A stretch of 64,000 nt of DNA from Primulina eburnea (lineage: Eukaryota; Streptophyta; Magnoliopsida; Lamiales; Gesneriaceae): assembly GCF_022965805.1 (NCBI RefSeq), contig NC_133116.1, positions 7,956,601 through 8,020,600 of the forward strand, read 5' to 3'. Below the pieces are notes generated by a model. That model saw nothing but the letters and a program-made list of their open reading frames with translations, made no database searches and was not told the DNA's origin. This document shows positions 48,195 through 59,238 of the stretch, piece after piece. Both the position numbers and the translations under genes were made by a program. Position 1 is the first letter of the stretch. Every line of letters begins with the position of its first letter.

Positions 48195-49481
48195 TTATTG
48201 ATCAAATACTTGAAAATTTGGGGCCGTAGCTGAGTATACAGAAATAGGGTTACCTGCAAATGGAACTTGATTTGTTGCTGAATATTGACTTGGTGATGGA
48301 GTGATTTTGTCAGTGGTGAAAAGATCCCAATTTCCAAGGAATCCCATGAAATGCGCGTTGGAATCTAGGCAACCTGCGACGGAGTCAGAGCAGTGACTGT
48401 AGTCTGAAATAGGGCAAGATCTCGATGTTCTTGAATTTCCAAGCAATTTCTCTATCGTGCCCTCATCGGATGATAGCTGCTGCACGATTGAGTTGAAATC
48501 AGGCATAATAGGTGAGACCTTCTTTTCTTGATCATGGGATCTTGATTCTTGTTCAACACCTTCAAATGGGCAGCTGCTGGTCAAAGACTCTAACTTGAGG
48601 ACATTTTCATTTTCGTGATTAGGGTTTGATTTGTTGCACCATTTGATCATCATTTTCTCTCTTGTTCTGCTCCTTGCCCTTGCTCTTGCCTTGTCTCTGG
48701 ACTCCCTCAAAGTGGAATTGCACTCGGTTTTTTTCAATCCTTTGTCGGTTTTGTCGCTTGGGTTTAGGCAAGATGGCCCCGTGATATTTGTAGCCGGCCG
48801 TGAAATCATCATACCGTCTTTGACATCATTGTTTGAAATCTCCTCAAGCCCTGACATGACTTCACATTCAGAAAGAAAAGAGTCACTCCTCGCTTCACTT
48901 GTAGAAATATGCGGATGATCTTTCTCCAGCTCCTTAATCGCTTTCTTCGATTTCGTGAAGAGCCATTCAATGGTTTTGCTTGCTTTATCGAAGCCTAACA
49001 TGTCTTGAAGATCGAAGAACTTTCGTGCGATTTGGAGGGATAATCTCATCCTTCTGTCTCTAATACCCTGAGCTGTACAAATCTTGCTGTGTCTGTCTTT
49101 CTTGCCAGTTCTTTTCCGAGGAACCCCGCTCGTATTTCTTCTCCGCGGTGGTTTAAGATTAATCCCATTAGGATCAATTCCCTGATCAGCTTCTTTCCTA
49201 TTCGAATTTGAAGCCGCAATACTCGGTTTTGTCACAGTATTGTGATTCTCCATCTGATCAAGTGCATGATGATGATGATGATTTGCGGCCATGATCTGGC
49301 TCTGCGATAAAATCTGATTCAAGGGCATTTCGCGCTCATCGAAAAACGGAGAAGGAAAGTTCAAGAAAAAGGGAACTGGTTCATCTTGTAATTTGCAGCT
49401 AGGGTTTTGTTGATCACAGAGGAAAGTGGACCTCTTCAACAAGAAATCGAAAGGGTTGTCGTTCTTTGATGAAGGAAACAT
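48195..49481 (-). CDS. TCP transcription factor, CYC/TB1 class (BRC1/CYC-like)
   Basis: Nuclear class II TCP factor that binds GGNCCC-type DNA; CYC/TB1 members control axillary bud outgrowth, floral symmetry and organ growth. The uninterrupted frame gives 428 residues. The TCP domain (about 126-184) has the basic region [20 protein letters not shown], the helix [19 protein letters not shown], the loop [10 protein letters not shown] and helix 2 [13 protein letters not shown]. The R domain at about 268-285 ([20 protein letters not shown]) marks the CYC/TB1 clade. The N-terminus [13 protein letters not shown] with [12 protein letters not shown], and the DRRMRLSL...[16 protein letters not shown] form, look closest to BRC1-type proteins of asterids; this is from memory. 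A poly-His run lies at 68-72. The core appears intact. The ATG at 49481 is the first in frame. Confidence 0.95.
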   Translation of the reverse strand: MFPSSKNDNPFDFLLKRSTFLCDQQNPSCKLQDEPVPFFLNFPSPFFDEREMPLNQILSQSQIMAANHHHHHALDQMENHNTVTKPSIAASNSNRKEADQGIDPNGINLKPPRRRNTSGVPRKRTGKKDRHSKICTAQGIRDRRMRLSLQIARKFFDLQDMLGFDKASKTIEWLFTKSKKAIKELEKDHPHISTSEARSDSFLSECEVMSGLEEISNNDVKDGMMISRPATNITGPSCLNPSDKTDKGLKKTECNSTLRESRDKARARARSRTREKMMIKWCNKSNPNHENENVLKLESLTSSCPFEGVEQESRSHDQEKKVSPIMPDFNSIVQQLSSDEGTIEKLLGNSRTSRSCPISDYSHCSDSVAGCLDSNAHFMGFLGNWDLFTTDKITPSPSQYSATNQVPFAGNPISVYSATAPNFQVFDQ

Positions 49482-49834
49482 TATATCTCTGTAAATGCAC
49501 CAGTTATGGTCTCTTTTAAACCTTTTTTAAGGCGATCTCATTCGAATAACTTTTTCTACGGTTGAAACAGGATCGACGTTATGAAGAAGAATGCTACTCG
49601 AGGAGAAATTAAAATTTTGGAGATTGTACCTTTTTTGGGTAGTGAATGAAATTTAGGGCATGAATGTGGTCTGATCCAACCTTAGTGATGGTGATGGAGG
49701 GGAAGGGTGGTAGAAAAGAGGGTGGTTGATATAGGATTTTACCAAATAAAATGATGTCTATATAGACGTATGTAAATTACATTGAGGTTACTTGAATCAA
49801 CTCGAGATTTAACTTTTAACCTTTTATATTATCA
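49482..49834. promoter_or_regulatory. Upstream region of the TCP gene
   Basis: No strong TATA box; CTATATAG at about 49758-49765 (minus sense), some 280 bases upstream, is a weak candidate. MITE copies 11 and 12 start about 355 bases upstream of the ATG, so they may lie within the promoter. Confidence 0.35.
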
Positions 49835-50205
49835 CAAAAACTTTTGTGGGCGGTCGATTCAGTTATGTGATACAGATCTACTATTTGTATCACTCAAGAA
49901 AATTTTTTTTTTAGTCAAAAATATTATTTATTTATTATTAGCAAAAACTTGTGTGAGACAGTCTCACGAGTCGTATTTTGTGAGACGGATCTCTTAATTG
50001 GGTCATCCATGAAAAAATATTAATTTTTATGCTAAAAGTATTATTTTTTATTGTGAATATCGATAGGGTTGATCCGTCTCATAGATAAAAGTTCGTGAGA
50101 CCGTCTCACAATAGACTTACTCTTATTTATTATTATAAATATAAGTATGATTGGTCTGTTTTACGAATAAATATACGTGAGACAATCTCACGATAGAGAC
50201 ATGCT
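49835..50205 (+). mobile_element. GAGACGGTCTC MITE, copy 11 (degenerate, interrupted by copy 12)
   Basis: Left remnant 49835-49939: CACAAAAACTTTTGTGGGCG, then TATTTGTATCACTCAAGAAA. Right remnant 50123-50205: TAAGTATGATTGGTCTGTTT, then ACGTGAGACAATCTCACG and ATAGAGAC. Together they align to one full but heavily mutated copy. Confidence 0.7.
49940..50122 (+). mobile_element. GAGACGGTCTC MITE, copy 12, nested in copy 11
   Basis: AGCAAAAACTTGTGTGAGAC through GAGACCGTCTCACAATAGAC and TTACTC, about 183 bases. The flanks share 13 AT-rich bases (TTATTTATTATTA), so the precise duplication length is ambiguous. Confidence 0.88.
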
Positions 50206-50613
50206 AATTATATTAGATTGACTAGATTGTAAATATTATTTACATTTGGAATTGCAAGTGGATTCACTTTCTTGATTTTGCATCAAGTGTGTTAATCCCA
50301 TAAATTTATGTGAGATTTATATATCAATTGAATATTCCAATTACTAAGTTTGGTCAAAAAGGGGGAAAATCCATGCATTGACAATTGAATCACACCAGAT
50401 TTAGCATCACTTTGACTGTGGAACATCTTTAGCGCATCAGTTGCCATAAAATTCTCTTGGTATCTAACTGTTTAACATTAGTAGTATGGAATTAATTAAA
50501 TTAGATATAAGATTTTAACATATTTTTAATGTTTGTTTCATATACACGAAGCCTATTATCAAAATCACTCCCTTACAAATAATCTTCATGATTATGAAAT
50601 GTTGGTCGGCAAG
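50206..50613. other. Intergenic, nothing recognised
   Basis: AT-rich sequence with no open frame of note and no element border. Confidence 0.4.
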
Positions 50614-51214
50614 TAGGGGTGCAAATGAGCAAAGTTACTCGTGAGTAGCTCATAACATGCTAGGTCAAAACTCAACTCGAGCTTGATTTGATTTCACTCA
50701 AGTCAAGTTCTAATAGCACAATTCTTCACACAAGTCGAGTTCGAGTTTTGATTGTTTTTATTCGTGTAGCTCGTTAGCTACTCGAGTAAATATATGTATA
50801 TATATATATATTTTTTAAATGGTATATAACTTAAATATATTTTTGTTCGCATAAATATAAAATTTAAACGCTAAAATTATGTTGCTAACACTTTTAAGAT
50901 TCTTGAATTCGAGTAACTCGATATTTTCATGAGTTGAGCTCGAGCTTGAAATTTAATACTCAGTCGAGTTCAAGCCTAAAAATTAAAGTTGGGTCGAGCT
51001 CGAGTAGTACGATACCTGAGTTCGACTCTACTCGAGCTCGACTCGGCTCATGTGCACCCCTAGGTACGTAGAAGTGCAATCTATCGGGTCGAATATCATA
51101 ATACTAGAACTCGGATTGAAAAATTTTAATATACTCGAATTCAAGCTCGACTCGAGTTTTGACCGAGTCGCTTACGAGCTACTCACGAGTAGCTTGACTC
51201 ATTTGCACCCCCTA
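50614..51214. mobile_element. TAGGGGTGCAAATGAGC repeat with two right ends
   Basis: The left terminus TAGGGGTGCAAATGAGC (50614) is inverted at GCTCATGTGCACCCCTA (ending 51062) and again at CTCATTTGCACCCCCTA (ending 51214). The interior is built of CTCGAG/GAGCTCG/ACTCGAGTA words in both orientations, as known for a widespread plant dispersed repeat. No convincing target duplication was found, so class is unknown. Confidence 0.65.
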
Positions 51215-52591
51215 CCCTAGGCCGAATGACCAAATTTGACTTCAGCCAATGGATTCGAATTCGTATACGAAAATTGAGGCAGAGGACATACTTTTTGAAA
51301 CCTTGGATTTGATTTCATATTCATTTGATTTATTTGGATGAATTGATAAAGAGATCAAAAATTTAATTTTGTTATTTTTGAAAAGAATTAAATCTTTTTA
51401 ACAAAATTCACTCGCCTAGATAATATTTTTCCTTGTTCACTAATAAATCGACTAATTAAAGCATATGCATTAATCCCAAAACAATATACAGGTCACATTT
51501 CCACGATTAATTACATTTGATCATACTTAATAAACTTGCTCTATTACAGACATAGCAATTTCTCGAAATAAAAACATTTTTAGGACATCATTCTGTGTAT
51601 TGGTAAAACATTAATTGATTACACATATTTGTTCATCCTAGGTTTGATTTAAGTTTTATAAAAGATTATAGTTATAAATCATTATATTATACAGCGTTCA
51701 AAATCTCATTATTCGAACTAAATGATGTTTAGTAGCTAAAATATCCTCAATATTTCATGACATCTTTTCATTTCCGTGCTTCATGAATTGTTGTTGTGTA
51801 TATGCTTAAATTTAAGCCTTTCATTTGATATATTTTGTTTTGATCTTCTATATTTGTTTCCTTGTGGTTTGAGTCCTTAGTGTTATTAAATTTCATTTTA
51901 AATTTATTATTTTCATTTTTTTGACAATTTATTCATTTTTCTTAGGTGACAATGATGTGACAATAATACGACATTGATGTGGTACTGACATGCATGTTTA
52001 GTGTCATCTCAGACCTCCCGAAGAAAAATGAACACAATTGTGAAAAATGAAATATATAATATTAAGACTCAAATTTGGTAACATAAATGATCAATATATC
52101 AAAGAAATAACCATAAAAAGCAAAAATTGTAATTTCCTCTTTACTTTATGAAGTCGTGTCACTTCTATTTTCAGTCATTGTTAATATAGCTTCCTTGAAG
52201 AAATTTTTATGCAAGTGCTTTTTTTATTGTAATTTTCTTAATTTCACAATAATATTTTTTTAGTTGAAATTTGTGAGGAGGTTAACTTCAACATTCTAAA
52301 ATTTTATGATAATTAAGTTTCAAATATCATTAAGTAATAAATAAAATTTATGAGCTCATTCTTAGTTAAACAAATTTTAGTTTAAAATCAATTTTATATT
52401 AAATAGATGTTTTAAATTGAACTGGATATTTGGTTAACAAGTTAATGTCATTAACAAGTCAATAAATGAGGAATAAGAAATATGAATGGCTCGATTTCAA
52501 TGTTATATTATCATTTGATTAAATCTAATTGTAAAGTATAATTTGTATCATTATCTAACATTAAATAAGCATGGGCACTTAAATTAACTTA
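51215..52591. other. Intergenic, AT-rich
   Basis: About 51830-52130 has TTTCATTTTT/TGATCTTCTATATTTG-type dispersed-repeat composition (AATGATGTGACA... TGACATGCATG), similar to segments near 44.4 and 56.4 kb. No gene seen. Confidence 0.4.
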
Positions 52592-52600
52592 ATTTCTCAA

Positions 52601-52742
52601 GAGTGAGTGGTCAACCCTACCCATATTCACAATAAAAAGTAATACTCTTCGCATAAAAAGTAATACTTTTATATGGATGACCCAAATAAGAGATCCGTCT
52701 CACAGATACGACACGTGAGACCGTCTCACACAAGTTTTTGCC
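52601..52742 (-). mobile_element. GAGACGGTCTC MITE, copy 13 (internal deletion, perfect duplication)
   Basis: 142 bases, from GAGTGAGTGGTCAACCCTAC to CACAAGTTTTTGCC. The left arm lost about 40 bases between GAGTGAGT and GGTCAACCC. The target duplication ATTTCTCAA is perfect (52592-52600, 52743-52751), so the deleted form may itself have moved or lost the arm later. Confidence 0.92.
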
Positions 52743-53118
52743 ATTTCTCAAATGGATGGAATGGAGGGTTGATTTAGCAATTAATTAAAACAAAATAAGC
52801 GGCAAATGCAGTGAAATGAAGGGATGTGCGTGGACAAAATATCCATTCCGGGCTTGATTTTATTGGATCGGACCGGCATCGGTTTCTCTGGTGGTCCAGT
52901 TGACTTCAACAAGTTGATTACTTCCAAAGAGAGAATGTAATTAAAAAAAGTAATTTCTGACTAAAAAACTGGTGAGAGATTATTCTTAGGGGCAATGTTC
53001 ACCTCTTTGATTAAAAAAAGAAAAAAAGAAAAAGAAAAAAAGAGTTTTATTGATGTATTTTTCATTTTGTTTTGGCAATTTTGATATTTTGTTTTCAAAT
53101 GAGAAAATGATTAAAATT

Positions 53119-53450
53119 TGTTAGTTATCCCATATAAGTAGGATAAAATCTCTGAGAATTGCATATATGGACTTGGACAATCCACCTCCCTTGAGCTAGC
53201 TTTTGAGATTGAGTTATGTCCAAATCTCAATCTTAACATGGTATCAAAGCTCCACAGTTATGTGTTGGGCTGCCTATAGTTGGGTTATTTGAAAACTTCA
53301 CGCTCCAAATGTTCATTCTTGGGCGTGAGGTAGATGTGTTAATTATCGCACATCGGTTAGATCTCTGGGAGTTGTATATATGAGCTTGGATAATCTTTTT
53401 CTTTTGAGCTAACTTTTGGGATTGAGTTCCGTCAAGTCTCAATCTTAACA
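53119..53450 (+). mobile_element. Complete SMART-like TRIM retrotransposon, 332 bp
   Basis: Left LTR 53119-53238 (120 bases) and right LTR 53337-53450 (114 bases). Both begin TGTTA and end TCAATCTTAACA, sharing segments such as TTGAGCTA(G/A)CTTTTG and ATTGAGTT. Directly after the left LTR is TGGTATCAAAGC (53239-53250), an initiator tRNA-Met primer binding site as in Copia elements. A purine-rich GGGCGTGAGGTAGATG tract precedes the right LTR. A perfect 5-base duplication AAATT (53114-53118, 53451-53455) proves the borders. The 98-base internal part codes for nothing, so mobility would depend on proteins from another element. Size and layout match the tiny TRIMs called SMART. Confidence 0.9.
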
Positions 53451-53455
53451 AAATT

Positions 53456-55012
53456 TGAAGAAAAAAAATAGAAAAATGGCATATTAAAATTACCAGAATT
53501 GCAATTTGTAATAACGAAACTAACTATTTCGAGCCAAAATCGCAGAAGTTCAAAACGGAAACGTTTCTTTGCATTTAAGGTTTGTACATTCCCATATACG
53601 GATGAAGTTGGAATAGAAGTTAATCTAAACTAATAACCCGATCGAAATTAAGCCAGGTAAAAAATTGAAAAAAATTCATTGTTATACAATATTTTTATTA
53701 TCTAATTTTTTTAATGAAAAGTTGCTAAAATTTTCAAGTGCTGCTCAAATTTTTAATTAAATATAAAAAAAACTATCATTGAAAAAAACTTGATTTGAAC
53801 CAAAATAGTTCCATGCTTTTGGGTTCAAATTGATTTTGGTTTTTGGAGATTTTGGTTTAATCCATGATAGAATAATATGCTGAAATATATAGAAATTATC
53901 TCACGGTATATGTGACATATCATTCGGTAGCTAGTACTCGAACTCGAAAGACAATATCAAAAGAAAAAAAAAAGAGGGAAAAAATGAAAGACAACGTTAA
54001 AAGAAGTTTAATTTAAACATGTTCTTATATGTATCTTCAATTTGGACAATATTTAATTAATATTACGATGTGACAATTATCTTTATTAGGAAATCGTAAT
54101 AATTGAGCTATTGTCCGTCTTAAAAAAAATTGAATTATATCGTTATCAATAACTATAGATTTTAGTAAAACGATAAACGATCGTTGTTATATTTGATATT
54201 TTTACATTTATAGTTCATTAAAAAGAATTAATTTCCCCCCAAAATCATCTAATTTCAAAAATTGAATATTTCTTTTGTCGATATCTAGCATATTTGAAAT
54301 TTCCGGCATATAAAACGAGCACTGAATGAAAGATGCAGAGGTTTTAATTGTGGGCCTCCCTGCAAGAGTAGGTGACTGATCGCGAATTATCACCAATATA
54401 TATATGCCCACTTGTTTTTTTATGGAATATTTTTTTTATCCCTGAAAATAAAAATTAAAATTATTTATTTATTTTTTATTTACTTAATTTATATTTTCTT
54501 CATTTTTATAATAATATAAACATGGCTTTTTTAAGCTTTCATGTAATTTTATCGAATAATGTTGACATGATTTGATATGTAAACTGAAAATTATATTTTC
54601 AAAAAAATAAATAATATATACCCAAAATAAAATATAACAAATCCTGATTTCTGTTGGTTTTGTTTTTTCCCCCGTAAAACATTCATTTTTCTTACCAGTT
54701 GCTACCAAGGGAGTAGATTTACAAAATAAAATAGTATGATTTTTTATTTTGTTATTTGTGAGTAAATGAATTATATAATATAAATGTCTAATAATTTGAC
54801 CGAAAATTACGACTATAATAAATAAGATCAATTTAAAAAGAAAAATCATTAAATTTTCTGGAAAAAAATTCTTTGACTTGAATTTAAAGATATTTCAACC
54901 TCCTTAAATAAAGTTTGACTAGGTAGATAATAAATCTTTGCATTCTCGAGCATGCAATGACTACCACTATTAAGTTATTCAAACTCTCAATGCATTCTTT
55001 CATTTAATTTTA
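53456..55012. other. Intergenic, AT-rich
   Basis: No gene and no element border seen. The frame at 54484-54849 (-) is low-complexity isoleucine, tyrosine and lysine sequence. Confidence 0.4.
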
Positions 55013-55021
55013 TAAAATCTA

Positions 55022-55457
55022 AAGTAAGTTTTTTGTGAGACGGTCTCACGAATCTTTATCTGTGAAACGGGTTAACTCTATCGATATTCACAATAAAAAG
55101 CAATACTCTTAGCATAAAAATGAATTTTTTTTCATAGATGACTTAAATAAGATATTCGTCTAGTTAAGATTGGAACTTGGACCTAACTCAACCCCAAAAG
55201 TTAGCTCAAGGGGAGGGTTGTCCAAGCCAATATATACAACTCCCAGGTTATCTATCCAACTGATGTGGGACAAATAACATACCCCTCTCACGTCCATGAA
55301 TGAATATTTGGAGCGTGGAGTTTACAAAAGACCCAATTATGGGCTTGGACAATCCTCCCCCCTTGAGCTGGCTTTTGGGGTTGAGTAAGGTCCAAGTTTC
55401 AATCTTAACACGTCTCACAAATACGACCTGTAAGACCATCTCACACAAGTTTTTGCT
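55022..55457 (-). mobile_element. GAGACGGTCTC MITE, copy 14, interrupted by a fold-back TRIM
   Basis: The first part, 55022-55161, reads AAGTAAGTTTTTTGTGAGAC... ACTTAAATAAGATATTCGTC. The second, 55411-55457, reads CGTCTCACAAATACGACC... CACAAGTTTTTGCT. Removing 55162-55415 leaves a standard copy. Outer 9-mers TAAAATCTA and TAATATATA match at 7 of 9. Confidence 0.9.
55162..55410. mobile_element. Fold-back derivative of the SMART-like TRIM, nested in MITE copy 14
   Basis: 249 bases flanked by a perfect 5-base duplication CGTCT (55157-55161, 55411-55415). The left part (55162 to about 55282) is one whole LTR in reverse, from AGTTAAGATTGG to AAATAACA. The next segment, with ACCCCTCTCACGTCC and TTGGAGCGTGGAG, is the internal region and purine tract, also reversed. 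The right part (about 55342-55410) is the 3' part of an LTR in forward orientation, ending TTTCAATCTTAACA. The element therefore has about 68-base near-identical inverted ends instead of two direct LTRs, and its primer binding site is missing. Confidence 0.85.
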
Positions 55458-56633
55458 TAATATATAACTTCTTGACTAGATTTCTTAAAAAATCTCAAAA
55501 ACTTATTATTCTGTCACACACACACACACACATATACATACGTTCACTTATTTTTTCACACGAATAAAATATATCATTACAAAAACAAATTTTACACATA
55601 AATTTCCTATTATATCATAAAATAAATAATCGCATGTATTTCCAAAATTTAGTTAACAATAATATATTCGTAAAAACAAACTATTAAATATAAAAATTAA
55701 ACTATATATTTGGGACAGTCGATAATGAAAATACAATTTACTTTAATAATCTGTCAAAGGGTTCCACACTATATATATATAATATGATTTTTCTAATAAA
55801 ATTATAAACAAAAGCTATATATTAATATGATTTTTCTGATAAAATTATAAACAAAAGCTAGAGAGATACAGATCTAGTGTGGAACCCTTTGACAGATTAT
55901 TAAAGCTCATACGGAAATGAATATGGATGGATGTGTAGGTGTCCCCCCATGCCTAAATGCTAAGGGTAGGACAATAATTTGAACCTGCAGTAATTAATTT
56001 CCTTTATTTTCATTTAAGACCATGTTTCATTGACTCTGCGTCGCTTTCGGTATATAAAAAATTTACTATTTACCTTCATTCCATATTCACATATTTTTAC
56101 TGTCATTTTATTTATTACCATGGAATTAATTATATACGATTCAAATGGTAAAAATTAAAGTATAAAGACTACAAGAGATTTATATATAGTGGTAATTGTA
56201 TCTGGATATGAGAATTATGTACATTTGTTGTTGCTGCATATTCTCTTTATAATGAAGTTGAGTTATAATGAGTGTGTGTTTGGATCGAAGAATTTAGAGT
56301 CGTGAATTTTAAATGCGTTATATGCTAACGATTATTGAATATGTGGATAAATTGGATTAACTTCCTTTAAATAGGAAAATTATATTTTTGGTCATGTAAT
56401 TTATATTTTTTTCCTATTTTTAGTTATGTTAACGGTGAATTTGCATTTTTAGTCTTGTAATTTGTAGGTTTTTTTTTTCATTTTTGGTCATGGTATGGTT
56501 AGTTTTCATTTTTAGTCTTTTAACTTATATTTTGTTTTTCATTTTTGATTTGTTAACTTGTACTTTTTTCAGTTTTGTTTATCGGAAGACACGATAGACT
56601 TGGGTAACAAAAGACTAAAAATGAAAACAAATG
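55458..56633. other. Intergenic, AT-rich, with a perfect inverted repeat
   Basis: A (CA)n run lies at about 55516-55532 and the 31-base inverted repeat at 55741-55905. About 56380-56620 is a tandem-like series of TTTTTAGTC/TTTTTGGTCATG units of about 35-60 bases, a known dispersed-repeat composition. No gene seen. Confidence 0.45.
55741..55905. repeat. Perfect 31-base inverted repeat
   Basis: Left arm 55741-55771 (starts CTTTAATAATCTGTCAAAGG) and right arm 55875-55905 (ends ACAGATTATTAAAG) are exact reverse complements. They enclose 103 bases that hold two near-identical copies of AATATGATTTTTCTRATAAA plus ATTATAAACAAAAGCTA. No flanking duplication is evident. Confidence 0.92.
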
Positions 56634-56642
56634 CAAATTCAT

Positions 56643-56826
56643 GAGTAGGTCTGTTGTGAGACGGTCTAACGAATCTTTATCTGTGATATAGGTCAACCAT
56701 ACCGATATTTACAATAAAAAATAATACTCTTAGCATAAAAAGTAATATTTTTTCATGAATGACTCAAATAAGAGATCTGTCTCACAAAATACGACCCCGT
56801 AAGACCGTCACACACAAGTTTTTGCC
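56643..56826 (-). mobile_element. GAGACGGTCTC MITE, copy 15 (full length, perfect 9-base duplication)
   Basis: 184 bases from GAGTAGGTCTGTTGTGAGAC to CACAAGTTTTTGCC. The duplication CAAATTCAT is perfect (56634-56642, 56827-56835). Confidence 0.95.
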
Positions 56827-56835
56827 CAAATTCAT

Positions 56836-58448
56836 TGTTTACATGATGAAAAGTAAAAAAAAAAATGCAAATTACAGAACGAAAAAAATATGATTTTCCG
56901 GATTAAATTTAATTTCTTTTAAAGCTCGGGGCTTGCATGCTGTTCTTATAGATAGATAGTACTGTTTAAAATTCAAACTAGCAACTCGCTGGACAACCAA
57001 ATTTTCTAGCTAAATTATTAAAGCATCCTTAATTAAGGTCCCTTAATTATTATTAGTAACAATATGTATGTTTTATTTAACCAGATTATGACATAATTAA
57101 TCATAGTTTTTCTTAGAAGGTGCAATTTAATACTCTATCAACTGTAATCGTCATGCCTAGAAGTTGCCTATATATATATGCACACATTAACATACAGCTG
57201 AACGACTATATATACTAGCGAGTCGTGGCACATGTTATGCGTGCGTGCAATCTGTAAAAATGATAAATCTTTTTCATTATTATTTTAAAATTAAATTTAT
57301 CAATTTTTGAAGAGGAAATGATATATTCAATTTTTTAAAAATAATAGAAGAAGAACGTCAAATATAATTTTATTTAAGATATGATGTTTTATGGTTTTCT
57401 ATATTTCGATGAAAATTGCAATTTTTCAGGGAAAAAAAAAACGAACTTGTCCAGGAGAACATATCAAAATTGACGCGAGATTGAAAGCAATGATGTTACT
57501 CGCTATCAAAGAGTCTAGTTTTTCAAAAAGGTCAGCCATTAATTGATATTAAATAAAATTTTAAAATATAATTTTCAAATTAATCACGGCAAAATAACAA
57601 GAGAACGCATAAAAGAAGGATAAAATTGAAAAATCGATCCATATCAATTTTTATATCCATCAATAAAGTGATATTCATCTATTGAATGTGATAAAAAAAT
57701 ATCAAATTTATATATCAAATACATACAAGAATTATTTATTGAGGAGTAAACATTATTTTATGTGATTTTTCTTACAATATATAATTAATATGTTGCCGAA
57801 TAATCGAAAGCATCTTTTTCTTACCTTCGTGTCCAAAGTATAATCCACCATATTTGATAGATACCTAAATAATAGCTGGGCCAGATTATAATAGGCATTC
57901 ACATATTTTGTCTTATTTCATGAAAACCATGTTTTCATTTAATTTGTGGCCGACTCACACAAATACATATATATTGTGTGTGTGCGCGCGCACGCAAACT
58001 TGTCTTTCTCTCAACCACGCATGATACCCAAGCGAAGTGAATATATTAAAGGACGTTGATCAGCAATAATATTTAAGCACAAAATCATGTGTTTTTTTTT
58101 TATATTAAAGGTTGATCAGCAATAATACATATTTAAGCACAAAATCATGTGTTTTTTTTTTTAAAAAAAAACACATGATGATGATCATAATAATAATAAT
58201 AATGATAATAATGTTAGCATAGCATTGAAATTTTAATTTCAACAAGAAATGTAGAAATAGGGAAAAAAATCGAAACGAAGGGAATAACAGGGTCGTTAAA
58301 GAATCGATTACTGTTGGAATATGAGGTTATGGCATGAAGTTTTTGCAAACGTGATCCTAAATCCTTCGATTTCGTGGTCAGATTACTACCTGAAAACAAA
58401 AATAAAAAGGTGAGGGAGCATCAGATATTTCCTCAGTGATACAGCTTT
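56836..58448. other. Intergenic, AT-rich
   Basis: It contains a (GT)n(GC)n(AC) stretch at about 57974-57995 (alternating purine-pyrimidine), a tandem duplication at 58056-58163 and a (TAA)n run at about 58187-58202. No gene seen. Confidence 0.4.
58056..58163. repeat. Tandem duplication of a 50-base unit
   Basis: TTGATCAGCAATAATA...TTTAAGCACAAAATCATGTG plus a T run occurs twice, the second copy carrying a three-base CAT insertion. Recent slippage or unequal exchange is likely. Confidence 0.85.
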
Positions 58449-58456
58449 GGCGTTGA

Positions 58457-58663
58457 CAGGGTCGTCTTCAGAAATTTGGAGGTCCTAGGCTATTTTTTTA
58501 AGTGAATGTTTTATATAATTTTTTTTAAAATTAAATATACAAATATCACATAAAAACTGATAATTAAAAACCCAAAACTAAAGCCCTAATTATATTAGAG
58601 GCCCTAACAAAAAGAGAGGCCCTAGGCGACTGCCTAGGGTGCCTACCCCTAGAGCCGGCCCTG
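58457..58663. mobile_element. hAT-type MITE with a perfect 8-base duplication
   Basis: 207 bases. The left end CAGGGTCGTCTTCAG pairs with the right end CTAGAGCCGGCCCTG (11 of 15). The target duplication GGCGTTGA is perfect (58449-58456, 58664-58671); eight bases is the hAT standard. Subterminal GGTCCTAGGC and GAGGCCCTAGGCGAC words are inverted partners. Confidence 0.9.
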
Positions 58664-58671
58664 GGCGTTGA

Positions 58672-59238
58672 TCAAGTTAAGTAGAGATTACAAAGACGGA
58701 AAATTTGTGCAACTTAATAATTTAAAATACCGTATGATGTTATGGATGAAATAAATGAGAGATAACTACAAGTGTGATAAGAATATGATAAGATATATAG
58801 AGATGAATAACATGTTGTTTTGTATGTTTTTTTTTTATAGGATTATTATGTTTAATATTTTATAATGTCTTAAATAACTTTGTCAATTGCAAATAATTGT
58901 GGAGAAAAAGGGTTATATTCGTAAAATTCCACCCATCTCAAGTCAATCAAGCCCTCAGCACATGGGCTAGGAGTGACGCTACATGCGGCCCATATGCAAT
59001 GACATCATGGGCCCTGAGATGAAATTAGATTAATCAAAAAATGAGACAAATATAAGAAGAGTAAAAAATTGTGGCTCATTCCATTTTCATCTATGGTACC
59101 TAAGTGAAAGACAAATATTGAGAGTTCAATTTTATCTTTGACATACCTAACTAGGTTTTTATATGTATATATGTGATAAAGTGCATTTTTAACACTCGAA
59201 TTTTATGTGTCTAACTTGGACTTATGTTAGTTCTCTAA
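58672..59238. other. Intergenic, nothing recognised
   Basis: AT-rich; no gene or clear repeat border. Confidence 0.4.

Noticed and set aside
53233..53451. 72-codon minus-strand frame
   Set aside because: Lies wholly within the SMART-like TRIM, which is non-coding.
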